From contig RXOD01004308.1 in the NCBI GenBank assembly GCA_005223375.1, positions 1 through 24,316 on the forward strand: a DNA stretch of 24,316 bases. Reading direction: 5' to 3'. Source of the DNA: Amoebophrya sp. AT5.2 (taxonomy: Eukaryota > Sar > Dinophyceae > Syndiniales > Amoebophryaceae). The notes under the pieces are model-generated. The model was given only the letters and a program-made list of their open reading frames with translations. It searched no databases and was not told where the DNA came from. Both the position numbers and the translations under genes were made by a program. Each line of letters starts with the position of its first letter. Within the stretch, counting starts at the first letter, position 1. Below are positions 1 to 11,170 of the stretch, in pieces.

Positions 1-244
1 CGTAGCAAGAAGAGGCTTTCACTTTTTTATTTTCGTATATTTGCTTTGGATTCTATATCAAATCTATGCCATCAGCATGACACACTGGTTGCAGGTCCAA
101 AACGAATACGAAGCCCATTCATTTCAAAAATGATTGAAGTCCAATTTCTAGCTTTGCCCATTTCATTGAGTAAAAGTCATTTAGCCCCCCCTAATTAATT
201 GTGAAATGCGCAAGGAGCGGAAGTGCGCGTCACTACTAATCCTA

Positions 245-273
245 TACTAGTACTACTTGAACTTGTACTAGTA
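245..273. repeat. Perfect 9-bp hairpin of ACTAGT-type repeats
   Basis: TACTAGTAC at 245-253 is the exact reverse complement of GTACTAGTA at 265-273, separated by an 11-nt loop. Further partial copies (ACTAGTACT, ACTAGCACT) follow to about 290. The arms are themselves nearly palindromic, so this may be a decayed repeat tip or a simple-sequence expansion. Function unknown. Confidence 0.6.
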
Positions 274-668
274 CTCACTAGCACTACATCCACTAGAATT
301 AAAATTAATTTTTGGACCACATCGACGACGAAACAATTGCGAGGGCACGTGGGGTAGCAGACGTATATCTTTACAGTAGAGTATTCCTCCTAGAAGAAGT
401 CGGCAAACCTTACATACCTCTTGCTTGCTTGTTTTGAATTTGATGAACCAGGCTGCGCCTGCGGTCGTTTGCGTGCTCCTCAGCCACGACGGTTGAGCGA
501 GCTGGACGACATTGACGGCAGTGAAAACCAAAACCAGAGACCGAGACCTTGAGTTGCTGCAAGATATGTATATGAGTTTATCTCGTGAAATAACATTGAA
601 GAAGCCCAAGCTCCTCGAGGCGAGGTAGACGGCTCAGTCTGGTACTTCTGCCGGTACTATTTATAGGT

Positions 669-854
669 TTATTTGTTTCTCGCGGGACTTGCAGCTGGCG
701 CAGAGGAGACGAGAGGAGATCTGACTTTCCTATAGGATTCAATTACGTCTCTCTTTTTCTTGTTGACCGCAATTCGTTGAGTTTGCTTTTCTTCGGCGTT
801 GATGGCGCTTCGTTTAAATCCATCCATGCCCCCTAGATTCACATCGATGTCCAT
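669..854 (-). CDS. Weak candidate small protein, 61 aa
   Basis: A minus-strand ORF from ATG (852-854) to TAA encodes MDIDVNLGGMDGFKRSAIN followed by a Lys/Arg/Glu-rich stretch. The frame stays open upstream of the ATG. Codon third positions are mixed, unlike the strong G/C bias of the clear exons. It is not recognised. It would be divergent from the glycylase gene, so it could be a real small gene or a terminal exon, but chance is about as likely. Confidence 0.18.
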   Translation of the reverse strand: MDIDVNLGGMDGFKRSAINAEEKQTQRIAVNKKKRDVIESYRKVRSPLVSSAPAASPARNK

Positions 855-966
855 CGTACTAGAACTAGCTAGCAGCCATCGCCATGCCTGAAAAGCAATC
901 GGCTTTGCAAACTGCGTCTTGTTCGTTACCACTATACCATAGATACGTGTGATTCGAAATCGAAAG

Positions 967-3900
967 ATGAATCTGAGCGTTCAGTTCGGCTCGCTTCAGA
1001 AGGGCGGTTCATCAAGTTCCAGGGCTCCTGCCGCCGACTCTTCCGCTTCGTCTAAAGCGGACTCCGTCTCGGCGAAGCTCCTATCCACTTCAAGTATGGA
1101 TCAGATCGAAATTATTCAAGGCGCGGCGGCAACATCGGAGGGTCATGGCTCTTCCACAGTAGGTGGAGACGACGAGCATGCAAGTGCTAAAGCACCGCAG
1201 CCCGCATCAGAAGCGGGAAGTAAAACGGCCCCTGGAATTCCATCGCCAGCTCCGCAGCCTAAGAACGCTCTCCAACAGGCGGAAATCGCCATCCAAAAAG
1301 CGAGGCAAAAGCGCGAAGAGCAGATCCTGAAAAAGACAAAGCGAAAGCTGAAACTCGCTTGGGCCATGCACAAGGCAAGAAAGAACGTGTTCACGGAAAT
1401 CAGGAACAACAGCGCAAGCTTCGACGGGGCCGACCTGGCAGATGGCGACGCACTCGCAGCGGGGGACGATGCTATTCCTATTGCTGAAAATAAACAAGCT
1501 GCAGCACCACGAACGGGGACGGGCGGAAGCGCAAACGGAAACGATGGCGTGCTTGCTCCTGGGGCGGTTCTCGTCCGCCGCGAAGAGGCTGTGGATGAAA
1601 AGGACAGCAAATCTAATTCTCGAAACGCCGCTGACGGCGGGCACTTTCAGAACAACAGGGACCGGGGGGTTGCCTTCGACGACTACATTGGCGACGCGCC
1701 GCCCAAAATTCCCAAGACCACCAAGATCATGAAAGACGCGGCCCGGAAAATGGAGGAGATCCTGAACAGGCCCGCTTCGGCGGGTCCCGGGACATCGTCC
1801 ACGACAGTTGTCGCAGGACCTGCGTCTACATCGGTGAGCCGTCTGTCGGTTGGCGGCAACAGAACGCCGTCGAAAAGCTCTACTAGTGGTACCGCGGCCA
1901 GCGCTCGTGCCGCGGCAAGGATCACGAAAGTTACAGCACCATTCGCAGTTACTCGCAGCAGCACACGGGCAGGAAGCGGGTCAACGTCACATAGTTTTGG
2001 TACCCGGAATTACAAGCCGGATGTCGATGTGGTGGCGACGTCGCTACCGGCGGTGGCGGGAGCGACGGGTGGAGGTGCGGCGACCTCGACGTCCGTAACA
2101 GCTACTGGCACAACGACGAGGTCATGCTCAGCCTCAAAGTCAAACTCAAACAACGGGATCTCCGGAAGCAGAAACCGGACGAGGTCGAAAACGCCGACGC
2201 GAACCGCAACCACAGGGCTCGACCGTGGCGGTGGGACGACCAGCGCGACGAGGGCAAGTAGAAAGGAGGAGGTAGATCATCTGTCGGGGAAGATGACCAC
2301 ATCCACAGCCACGACGACGACGCCTGCAGCTCCCTCTGGAGGAGCGTCCGCGTCTACTCCACCAGAGCTGCACAGCTCGCCGCAGGAGCCCAGAATGTCG
2401 CCGACCGGCTCCCAGCGGCCGGATCCCGCTCCGAAGCCGCTGCTCAGTCCCGAGGGCAGCGTTGGAGGAAAAGTCGCAGAGCTTGCGCAGCAAGACTTGT
2501 CTGTGCCATCGTTGGCTATGCCCGACCTTTCGCCAGCTGCCTGCAGCGTCTCTTCCACCTCGGGCGGCAAAAGCCGGCGCGGCTCGCCCGAGAAGGCCGC
2601 TCGCACGGCGTCGACTTCGCCGGAAAAGGCGGTAGCAACATCAGCTGCGCCGTCGACCTCTGGCACCAATACCACTAGCAAATCCGCTTCCGCCCAGAGA
2701 ACGAGCACTAGCAAGTCCACCTCCGGTTCGCTCTCGCCGCATAAAGGAAGTTCCGCGAGCCGCCGCGCCTCTGCCATTGAGAGTGCGAAGCAGCACTTCG
2801 AATCGGTGCTGAGTCCAAAAATGCAGAAGTCGCTTTCACCGTCGCGGGGCTCCCCGAGCAAGCGGATCACGAGTCTGTGGCAGAAGAACGTGGGAAAAAT
2901 CTGCTCCAGCATGCGCGACTGGCGGAAGCGAAACCATTACGAGGCAGTGGGCGGGGGGGTCTTCATTGTCATCGGCGGATACCCAGATTTCCGCCAGGCT
3001 ATGCTCAACCGAGGCTGGATAGAAAACACGGACCCGTCGTACTCTAGCTTTCACCGATGGGCTTGTACAATTTATTTGCTTCTTCTAGAAGTACAGTCCA
3101 GGTTAAGGTTTTCGCGCGTTTACGTTTAGGTTTACTTTCGCTGGTGACGTTGGTTCCGTTGGTGCCTTACTTTATGCTTGTTGTACTGGGTGTATGAAGC
3201 AAATTAATACATAGTTATTGGTACAACTACTTACCAGCTTACATTCAATACCACAACTCTTCAACATACTACCGAGGTCCCGGTTCTTTGACTTGATCTT
3301 TACGTTGAAGGCGCACGACATTGAGTACGACCGGCTGGAGTCGCACCAGATCGTGAATCACTACCAGCGGAACCGGGAGATCACAACCAAACTCGGGCTC
3401 ACGCTGAACCTGAGGAACTCGTCTTGGCTTCCGCCTGTCAGCAACAGCGTCTTCACCTCCGCTATGGCGAAGAAAAAGAAGGCGGAGATGCTGCTGGATG
3501 GCTTGGGGAGTGGTTCTGATGGAGGCAGAAGCAGCGAAGAAACAGCGCAGCATACGAGTGCTGGGTCCGTACTAGGCGGGGAGCTGCGCGGCACCTCCAG
3601 CTCCGCGAGCAGCGGTTGCACTACTAGCGGCGAGTCGACCGATGTTGGGGGACCTCCTTCTTCGAGCGCTTCTTCCAGCTCCAATTCCAAGTCTTGCGGC
3701 TCTTCTTCTGGTACTTCTAACGCGCCCTCTGCGACCCAGCCGGTTTATCATGGCGTCCGCACGGGTAATTCCGCTGCCTGCAGCTCGTCCGCGAGGACGT
3801 TCGGCGCGGCCTCCTCGGCGTCCGACAGAAGTTCCGGTGCAACGATTGTTCCGCCAAAAACCACCACCACCGCCAATATGTTCATGACCATCAATTCGCT

Positions 3901-6900
3901 GAGCAAGGCCGCCCGCGCCCAGTCGGAGGTCCCGCAGTGGACGTTGACCAACTCGATTTTGCAGTCCGACGATGCCGTGAAAATGCCGGACATCCGCGAC
4001 CATGCGCCAACCGCCGCAGGCGAGGATGGCGCCAAGTCTGACTCCACGGAGTACCTCGCGGAGGACTGCGGCGCCTTCTACCCCCTGTGCTTCGATTTGT
4101 CCCGGGAGAAGGGCGACTTCTGCACGGCGTTCCAAATCTCCAAGTGCCAGTCGATCCTGTGCAGCTTCCTGGAGGCGTACGACAAATGCAGCCTGGTCGA
4201 GCGGAAAGACTCGTTCAACCGGAAAAAAGAGCCGTGGGAGCTGCTGGAAGGAAACTGCCTGCAGAAGAAGAAGCCGCGGGACGAGACGGAGAGCGAGAAG
4301 AAAGCAATTCAAGCCGCGATGAACTGGAAGCGGAAGGCAAAAGGAAGCAAGGGAAAGAACAACAAAGCTGGAGGTGCTAATGGGGAAACAAATGGCATCA
4401 AGGAAAACAAGAGCGCCGAAAACAATAAAGTGGACGACAGCGATCAGCTCCAGCCAGGTGGAGCACGACGGCGCTCGTCTTCCGGCAGTTCCGCGTCCTC
4501 CTTGTTTGATACGCTGAACCTTTCCGCCTCCAAGGACCCGGCGATCCTCGAGAGGCAGAAGCTGATCCCGCCGTTCTACACGCATAGTGAGGACGTGGTC
4601 CGCCTCGCTCTGAAGGTGTGCAAGCGCATTTTACTGGAGACCGACGACACGATCGACGACCACACCACCGCCGAGTGCAAGTCTTCTCTGGTCTTCGACG
4701 AGTGGAAGTACCTGCAGCGGGTGAACCTGGACGACCCGCTCACCGTTCTCGACCGCATCCAGCGCCCCAAGGACAAGCGGAACAAGGACAACGCGCTCGC
4801 GTATTTCGACCCGCTGGACATCAAAACCAAGGAGCTGAAGCGGCAGGAGAAGCTGCGCAAGGCGCGCGACCAGCGGGACGCCGCCGACGATATCTGCTAC
4901 TACGCGCGCATGCCCGACTTCGCGAGCCGTCCTTTAGGCAAGTTTTTGGCGTACGAGGCCAACCTGGTGCTGCACGAATTCGCCGAGCGGGACCAGTCCC
5001 GCTGCCTGATCGGCGCGAAGAACACCTGGATCATCAAGCCCGCGGGCAAGTCGCGCGGCCGCGGCATCGAGATGTGCCGTGAGCTGGAGGAGATTTTGCA
5101 GAAGACCTCCAGCGGCCCGATGCCCTCCTACCTGTACACGCGCACGCCGGACGACGAGGAGAACCTGAGCAATGTGGGCAAGTACATCGAGTCCTGGATC
5201 GTGCAGAAGTACATCGAGCGCCCGCTCACCATCAAGGGCTACAAGTTCGACATCCGCCAGTGGGTGCTGGTGACGGACTGGAACCCACTCACGGTGTACA
5301 TGTGGAAGCAGCCGTATTTAAGGTTCGCGAGCAACAAGTACAGCACAGACGACCACTCGGCGTACGTGCACCTAGTCAACAACTCCATCGTGGCGTACGA
5401 CAAGGACAACTTCAACAAGTACAACGAAGAACTGGACACCTCGCACTACATGTGGTTCTACCAAAAATTCCAAAAGTGGCTGCACGACGAATACTGCCCA
5501 CACTGTACTAACTACCTACGTGCTTTAGGCTTACGTACGCATGTTGAGCGGATAATTTGGAATGGATGACTTTTTGCAACTCGCACTTTTTTTTTGAGGT
5601 AAGGCGGCTGCTGCGCACGGCCACGCGCCGGCGGTGCCGGGGTTCATTCACGAGCCGCCGTACACGTGCGACACCTTCGGAGTGCGGTGGGAAGACGTCC
5701 GCTTCATCCAGGAAGAGTGCGACGAAGAGGACTATGACGATGAAAACCTCCAAACCAACGTGCCGGCAGCGATTCCCACAGCCGCGGAAAAAGATCGGCT
5801 TCCGCCGGCACCGACGACGCCGACGCGGGCCGGTGGCGACGCGCTTCCGGGTGGCAGTGGCAGTGCGAGTGCGGCTGGTGGAGGTGGAGAGAAGGAGAGC
5901 AGTTTAACCGCGCCATCCCCCGGTGGGGGCACGCGTCACGAACAAGTAGTGCCGCTACCGAAAATCATACCCGACGCCGCGGCAGGCATGCCCGAGAACA
6001 ACGTGCACGGGCAGCCAAGCCTCGAACTCGATGTCGCTCCGGACGGGATGATGAATGGTCTCCAGGCCTCGGCAGGAGCGAATCCATCGCTTGCCCCTCC
6101 TGCGAGATCCTCCGGTGTAGCTGCTGCGGTTGGAGTTCGAAATTCGGACCTGGTAAATCATGCAGCTGCTGCTGGTGCGCCGCCGGTGGTGCCGGCTGCT
6201 ACTCCGACCGTAGCCGAGCCGATAGCTGCAGCACACGACCCGTCGGCCGCGCCCATTTCTCAAGAAGGCATCGCTCCGCAGCCAGACAGCAGCGAGACCT
6301 CGGACGACGACTCGCCCGGCTACCAGGCGAGCCGGAGGCGGCGGGCGCCGCCACCAGATCCACGGTATTGTACCGACGTGTGGTCCTCCAAAGTGATGCC
6401 TGAGATCTTGCACATTGTCAAGCTCTCGCTGCTGTCGGTGCAGGACGGGATCGAGGTAAATCGACACGTGGTACGCTTGTTTCGCAACAAGCAATCCACT
6501 TGAAGTTGAAGCGCGATTTGGGTTACAACTTCACTGATGTTTGTACGTCGAAGCAGCCTAGTCCTTCTGGTTCTGTTTCTGCTAGCGTCGATAGAAACGA
6601 TAACGATAGCGAAGAGGAAGACGAAGATGAACAGGAAGATACAGCAGAAGCACCCACTGGCCCTGCAGAGAGCTACTAGTCACCAATCGATAGTCGGCAA
6701 ATCGCAATCGCATTCATCGCAGCACCGCAAGAATTCGATGGAGCTGTTTGGGTACGATTTCATGCTGGACGAGGATTTAAAGACCTGGCTGATCGAAGTG
6801 AACTCTTCCCCTGCTATGGACTACTCCACCCCGGTGACTACGCCCCTCGTGAAGAAAGTGATGGAGGATCTGGCCAAGGTCGTGGTGGACAAGGATGCAG

Positions 6901-7046
6901 AGAGCACCGGAGAGTGGGAGCTAGTGTACCAAGGCAGTTGCGCCTTGAGGAAGCCGACTTTTCTTGGGAAACTTGATGTCCAAGGCAAAGCGATTCCAAT
7001 CATCCCGACCGGCGGCGGGGCAGGCGGGGGGAACAAGCGGAAGTGA
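967..7046 (+). CDS. TTLL3/8-type tubulin glycine ligase, 4 exons
   Basis: This protein would ligate glycine to glutamate side chains of tubulin tails, mainly on axonemal microtubules, using ATP. Exons are 967-3035, 3277-5504, 5599-6455 and 6723-7046, in phase, giving about 1825 aa. The first ATG is at 967. Residues 1-650 are Ser/Thr/Ala/Gly-rich and probably disordered. The TTLL core starts near 661 ([17 protein letters not shown]). It continues with [16 protein letters not shown] (about 726), the ATP-binding [15 protein letters not shown] (about 1273), [11 protein letters not shown] (about 1330), [18 protein letters not shown] and VHLVNNSI. It ends with [11 protein letters not shown] and [11 protein letters not shown] (about 1739), whose Glu and Asn are the usual Mg-ATP ligands. 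KSRGRGI and the motif order are typical of the TTLL3/TTLL8 glycylase branch, as opposed to the glutamylases. Animal TTLL3 is roughly half this length. The excess is the N terminus, linkers in exon 2, and an approximately 230-aa low-complexity insertion in exon 3 inside the catalytic domain. Family assignment is firm; glycylase specificity is inferred. Confidence 0.95.
3036..3276 (+). other. Glycylase intron 1
   Basis: This intron joins NTDP to [11 protein letters not shown], restoring the conserved TTLL3 block. As GT-AG it runs GTCGTACTCT to CTACCGAG, and the downstream exon starts with GTC. The GTC at both ends makes the cut ambiguous: shifted by three bases, the donor reads GTACTC. A 10-bp palindrome (CTTCTAGAAG) lies at 3082-3091. 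Confidence 0.85.
5505..5598 (+). other. Glycylase intron 2
   Basis: The donor is GTACTAACTA and the acceptor follows a nine-T tract (TTTGAG). Phases match (1 then 2), giving C-K-A-A-A-A across the junction. The frame is otherwise closed by stops in this stretch. The downstream exon starts GTAAGG, so AG|GT occurs again. The protein is poorly conserved here, so a nearby alternative junction is possible. Confidence 0.75.
6456..6722 (+). other. Glycylase intron 3
   Basis: The donor is GTAAATCG and the acceptor TCATCGCAG. The join [15 protein letters not shown] aligns without a gap to the TTLL3 pattern before ELYGADF. The intron contains a hairpin (GCTTGTT at 6475-6481, AACAAGC at 6486-6492) and a 40-codon acidic open stretch at 6557-6676, reported as a finding. 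Confidence 0.85.
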
Positions 7047-8458
7047 GCCGATATTGCGGATTCTACTTTCTTTTACGTTGTGCGGGAATGGATGCTCGTG
7101 TGTGGTGGAACGACAGAAACACTTTTAGTAGCTACTTAGGTAGTGCAGGTAGAATTAGAAATAGAACAGCAAGAAAGATGGAAGAACAAGCACAAGAGAA
7201 CACAGTATGTAATGTAGATGTAGTACTGGCACCTCATCAAACTAGAAGTCCAGATGTGGCGACGAGGCATGTATGTGGAGACCACGCAGACGACATTTAA
7301 TGCAACTTGCGACAGTACGAGCAGTAGTGTAAGCACAACGACAACCAACCTCTTCGACGATCGCGACGCCCCGCTGCTCTGGTGCGTCAGGATGAGCTTT
7401 TGCGGGGCTCGAGTCTCGGGCTGCTACTGCAGAGACATTCGCGCACCATCAAAATTCAAATGCAAGAACAAAGCCTCGAGCAGAATGAAACTTACTTACT
7501 CGCACATGAAGATAATTCACCATCACGACCCGAGAACGAATACGATACGAAACAGCTGAGCGAAACGCACTTATTTAGGTGCCGGACAACTACTATACCA
7601 TTACCATCTCCATCCACAAAGTAGTCAAAACAAATTAAAGGATCGATTTTCTTTTTCACGCGATAAGACGCACAATTTACTTTTTGGTGACAAGGACAAC
7701 ATCTTCAACATCTTCAGTGCTCCTGATGGGCGAAGCTACCTCCACTTTCGACGTTCATTTGTTGGCCATCATCGGACCCAGAAGCAAGGCGGCGCGAGCA
7801 GCAGCAGGAAGACGGACTTGATTCTTAGCCGAACAGGTTAGACCATCGGCAGAGGCAGACAACACAAACCGACTCATCCCGAACGGCGTACTTACGCAAG
7901 AGGGAAGGTGAACCTGTTCCATAAATTCACGACAATCAAGTGCTCGTGCTGGTCTGCGTCGCTCTTGTCCTTTATGAATCATGAGTATCAAATTGTCGCA
8001 ATCCACTGTATCACCGTTGGTTCTACTTCTGCCCTTCCCGTACCAGTGAGTTCGCCAGGAGTAGTTTCGCTCAAACTAAAAACGGCATGTCACAGCTACA
8101 ACTCGTTTTCATTCAGGACCACCTCCATCACTTTTGCATTTGTGCTACTGCTACCAGTGAGCCAGCTCCGAATTATTTGTGCTCGTCGTCTTCGTCATGA
8201 AGAACGTAAGTAGCCATAGGAGCCGCCCGCACAACCACAACATTTACAACATGAAATAAACAAGGACGCGCGTCGACGTCTCACCACGACGGAGGCCGCG
8301 ATGTCGATGTCCGAGTAAGATGACTCTTCGTAAATGCTACACTGCTTTGCAGCTCCAGCTGCCTTTTCTTGGTGGAAAGGCATAGAAGCCGCGCTGTGCA
8401 GCCGTATCTCGGCAGATTGATCGTCTCCTCTCGCACGAGTTCCCCGCCACCTGCGACG
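7047..8458. other. Intergenic region with weak ORFs only
   Basis: This covers the 3' flank of the glycylase and the 5' flank of COG6. Two overlapping + strand open stretches look slightly protein-like: 7269-7559, starting MYVETTQTTFNATCDSTSSS, and about 7382-7624 in another frame, containing LLQRHSRTIKIQMQEQSLEQ without an ATG. Neither has clear codon bias or a recognisable domain. From 7625 to 8458 I see no gene, RNA or repeat. Confidence 0.5.
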
Positions 8459-11170
8459 ATGGCATCCGCCGCAGTAATGGGGAACGAAGGCCCCGACGCC
8501 ACGCTGACGCGGAAGGTGCGCAAGGTGCTGCAGCTCCGCCCAGATCTGTTGCGCGAAGACTTAAAATGCTTATCGAAATTCGTCACCGAGAACAACGCGC
8601 ACAGCCGGCGAAACATGCGCACCGTCATCGAGCAACAGAACCTGAAGGTACTTTATTAAAGATGAACCCAGTTGCAGTTGTTTCTCGTCAAAAATTAACA
8701 CGTGTTGTTGGCAATGGCTATGGCATCGATTGAAAATGAAATTGGAATTGCAAGGTTCACGAGCGTTTCATTGAGCGTTTCCAACCGGTGGAGAGGATGC
8801 TGGAGTCTCTCGACAACGACATCGAGGAGCTGGCCGCGTTGGCCGACAAGGCTGCCACCGAGCTCGCGGATTCGAGGCGGAAGACGCGGATTATCAATGA
8901 GGAGGCGAACCGACTGCGCGAGAAGCGTCAGATCGCGACCGAGAAGGTGAAAATCTGCTCGGCGTTTCTGAAGAAGTTTCGGTTGCCGGAGGAGGATTTG
9001 GACCGCATACGGAACGCGGAACATCCGATCGACGGAAAGTTCTTCGCCGCTCTGGAGAAGGTGGAGGAGATACGACGGAACTGCCAGCGTGGGGGCGGCA
9101 CGTTCGGGGGCGTGGGCGACCGCGGGGGAAGTATGCTCGAGGGGGGCGACGACGGAGCTGCGAGCCAGGGCGGTGGTCGCGCCATGTCGTCCGTCGCGTC
9201 GACGGCGCACCAGCAGCACGGACACGCGGCGAGCCTCTACGGCGGAGGTGGCCTGGCGGCTGCCGGCACGATGAACGGACTTCTGAACCAGACCTCGGCC
9301 TTCGACGTGATCCAGGAGACGCAGGAAATCCTGGACGTGGCCTTCGAGCGCCTCTTCGTCTCGGTGCAGCAGCAGTGCCGTCGGTTGGCTACCACGAGTG
9401 CGGACTTCATGAAGCTGCCGAGTCAAAACCTGAAAAAGTCGCTGCAGTACCTGAAGGACCGCCCAGTGTACTTCAATCATTGTCTTCGTGATATCGCCAA
9501 GATGCGCAAGCAACTGCTCAACGCGCGCTTCCACGAAGCGCTGTCGAGGGGGGACCACGGGGCGCGCCCGATCGAAATGTGCCGCAGCTACGACCCCGTG
9601 CGGTACGTCGGAGACATACTCGCCTGGATACACGAAAACATCGCCACGGAGAAAGAGGCGCTCACGACATTTCTAGGTACCTACTGTGGGTGTGGCATGG
9701 ACTTGGTTGCGAAGCTGCAGAACTGATGACGTTGTTGCAATTTTACTATGTTGTGCCTCCTCCAAGAAAGCCAAACTATAGCTGTGACTGCTCCTCCTGC
9801 TCAGGTATCTCCATCAAGCGCGTGAAGCCTCCTCTCCCCGGAGCTGCCGGAAAGCACCACCACGCCGACGGCACCGCGACCGAGATTTCCAATTTCGACG
9901 GCATGTCGCGCGCCGAGGTTCTTTCTTCCATCGTCAACTACAACGAGGCTGTCCAGAATGACGATGGTCTCCTCGCCGATCTCACTTCTATCCTCGACTT
10001 CGTTCTTGAGGGCCTGCTTGACTCGTTCAAGTCCCGCATCGAGTCGCTCTTCCAGCTCCCCGGGCTCGGCACGTCCCATTGCTACAAGATTTCCCGGCTG
10101 ATGTCTTACTTCAAGGAGCAGCTTCTGGCCTTATTGCACGAGAAAAACCGGCTGGTGGAGCTGCTGAGGCTGTTTCACCAAAAGATGATGGCGAAGTTCC
10201 TGGAGATCTGCGACCAAAACAGCCAGCGCATGCGGGAGGAGGAGGTACGGATTCTGGACGATCTCAGCTGCCCGGTGTTCGTGAACGACACGGTGACCCT
10301 GATGGACGAAATCGTGGCGGACGTGGAAGAGTACGACGAGTTTCACGGCGTCTTGTGCGCCGTCTACGACCCGCTGCTCAACTACTGCAGGTACTCCCTA
10401 CTAGTGTAATTTGTCTTTGATTTTTTTTGAAGCTATGACGCAGGTGGGCGAGATCCAGCTTGTTTTCTTGTCCGGCGACCGCCCTTGTGAATAATCGCTG
10501 AAATCTACATCTAGATGAAGTACTTAACTTTTCCAATTTATTCCAATTCCGCACGACCTCGAGGCTCCATGGCTGCACGACAACGTAAAACCTTCACAGG
10601 CAGATGTTTCCCTCGGACGCGTGTGACCGTGCGGTCTTTCTGATGAACTGCCTCTCCCTCATGGTCCAGCCGCTGAAGCGGACGGCGTTCGCAAAAGAGC
10701 GGGTCGTTCTCTACGAGCACCTGATGCAGGAGCAGCAGGCGTTTTTGGTGGAGCACCAGACGAGCGAAGTGCTCCAGAAACTGGGACTGCTGGAAAAGAC
10801 GCAGGCGCTGGAGAAGCTGTACGCGGCCAAGGGATGGAGCAAGGGTTCATCTACTTCTGCAGCTCCGCCGCCGGCCTTGACCATGGCCGAGCTGCAGGCC
10901 GTCCCGGAGCTACATCCGGTGGGGCTCTCCTCGGTGTTGCGCACGTTTTACACGAGCCTCTTCACGCTGAAGACGCTCTCCCTGCCGCACGTGGAGAAAA
11001 TATCGCACCGAGTCCTGCGGGAGAAGACGCGGCGGGACGTGTGCGAAAAGATCGGGGGCACCTACGGCTTCCTGTACGACGGAATAGAGCCGCTCGGGAT
11101 AACAACGCACACGAAGGATCAAGTGGCGATGCTACTAGACCCCGGAGGAGGAGCGGGGACGGCAGGGTGA
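8459..11170 (+). CDS. COG6: Conserved oligomeric Golgi complex subunit 6
   Basis: COG6 belongs to lobe B of the COG tethering complex, which captures retrograde vesicles at the Golgi. Exons 8459-8647, 8755-9676, 9805-10390 and 10600-11170 join in phase to 755 aa, close to the usual size. The N terminus (TRKVRKVLQLRPDLLREDLK, then NNAHSRRNMRTVIEQQNLK) and the following helices (VERMLESLDNDIEEL, residues about 74-150) match the COG6 N-terminal coiled coil. The hallmark block RPIEMCRSYDPVRYVGDILAW lies at about 333-353. The C-terminal half has LLNYCRQMFPSDACDRAVFL, YEHLMQEQQAFLVEH and LREKTRRDVCEKIGGTYG, then ends in the expected helical tail. A Gly/Ala-rich linker of about 50 residues (about 185-235) interrupts the middle. 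The ATG at 8459 is the first in frame with high G/C third positions. I am confident of the identity; the exact first exon boundary could change if a 5' UTR intron exists. Confidence 0.95.
8648..8754 (+). other. COG6 intron 1
   Basis: Donor GTACTTTATT, acceptor AATTGCAAG, phase 0 on both sides. It joins EQQNLK to VHERFIERFQPVERM, continuous in COG6 homologues. The sequence AAGGT occurs at both ends. Stop codons lie in all useful frames. Confidence 0.9.
9677..9804 (+). other. COG6 intron 2
   Basis: Donor GTACCTACTG, acceptor CTGCTCAG, phase 1. It joins EALTTFL to GISIKRVKPPLPG. AGGTA is present at both boundaries, so the precise cut within the repeat cannot be told from the sequence. Confidence 0.88.
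10391..10599 (+). other. COG6 intron 3
   Basis: Donor GTACTCCCTA, acceptor CTTCACAG, phase 2. It joins PLLNYCR to QMFPSDACDR. CAGG is repeated at the two ends. An internal run of eight T lies about 30 nt from the donor. Confidence 0.9.

Larger units (their letters stand above)
1..966. other. Non-coding 5' flank of the glycylase gene
   Basis: No convincing coding exon was found on either strand. The region is AT-rich for this window. It contains a CTAGTA-rich patch around 232-290 with a perfect hairpin, listed separately. No TATA box or other promoter element can be named. A weak minus-strand ORF at 669-854 is listed separately. Confidence 0.6.

Noticed and set aside
3572..4585. Minus-strand ORF of 337 codons opposite glycylase exon 2
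   Set aside because: It lies wholly over a firmly identified + strand exon with strong codon bias; open antisense frames are common in GC-rich coding DNA.
8695..9633. Minus-strand ORF of 312 codons opposite COG6 exon 2
   Set aside because: Shadow of the COG6 coding frame; no domain-like sequence of its own.
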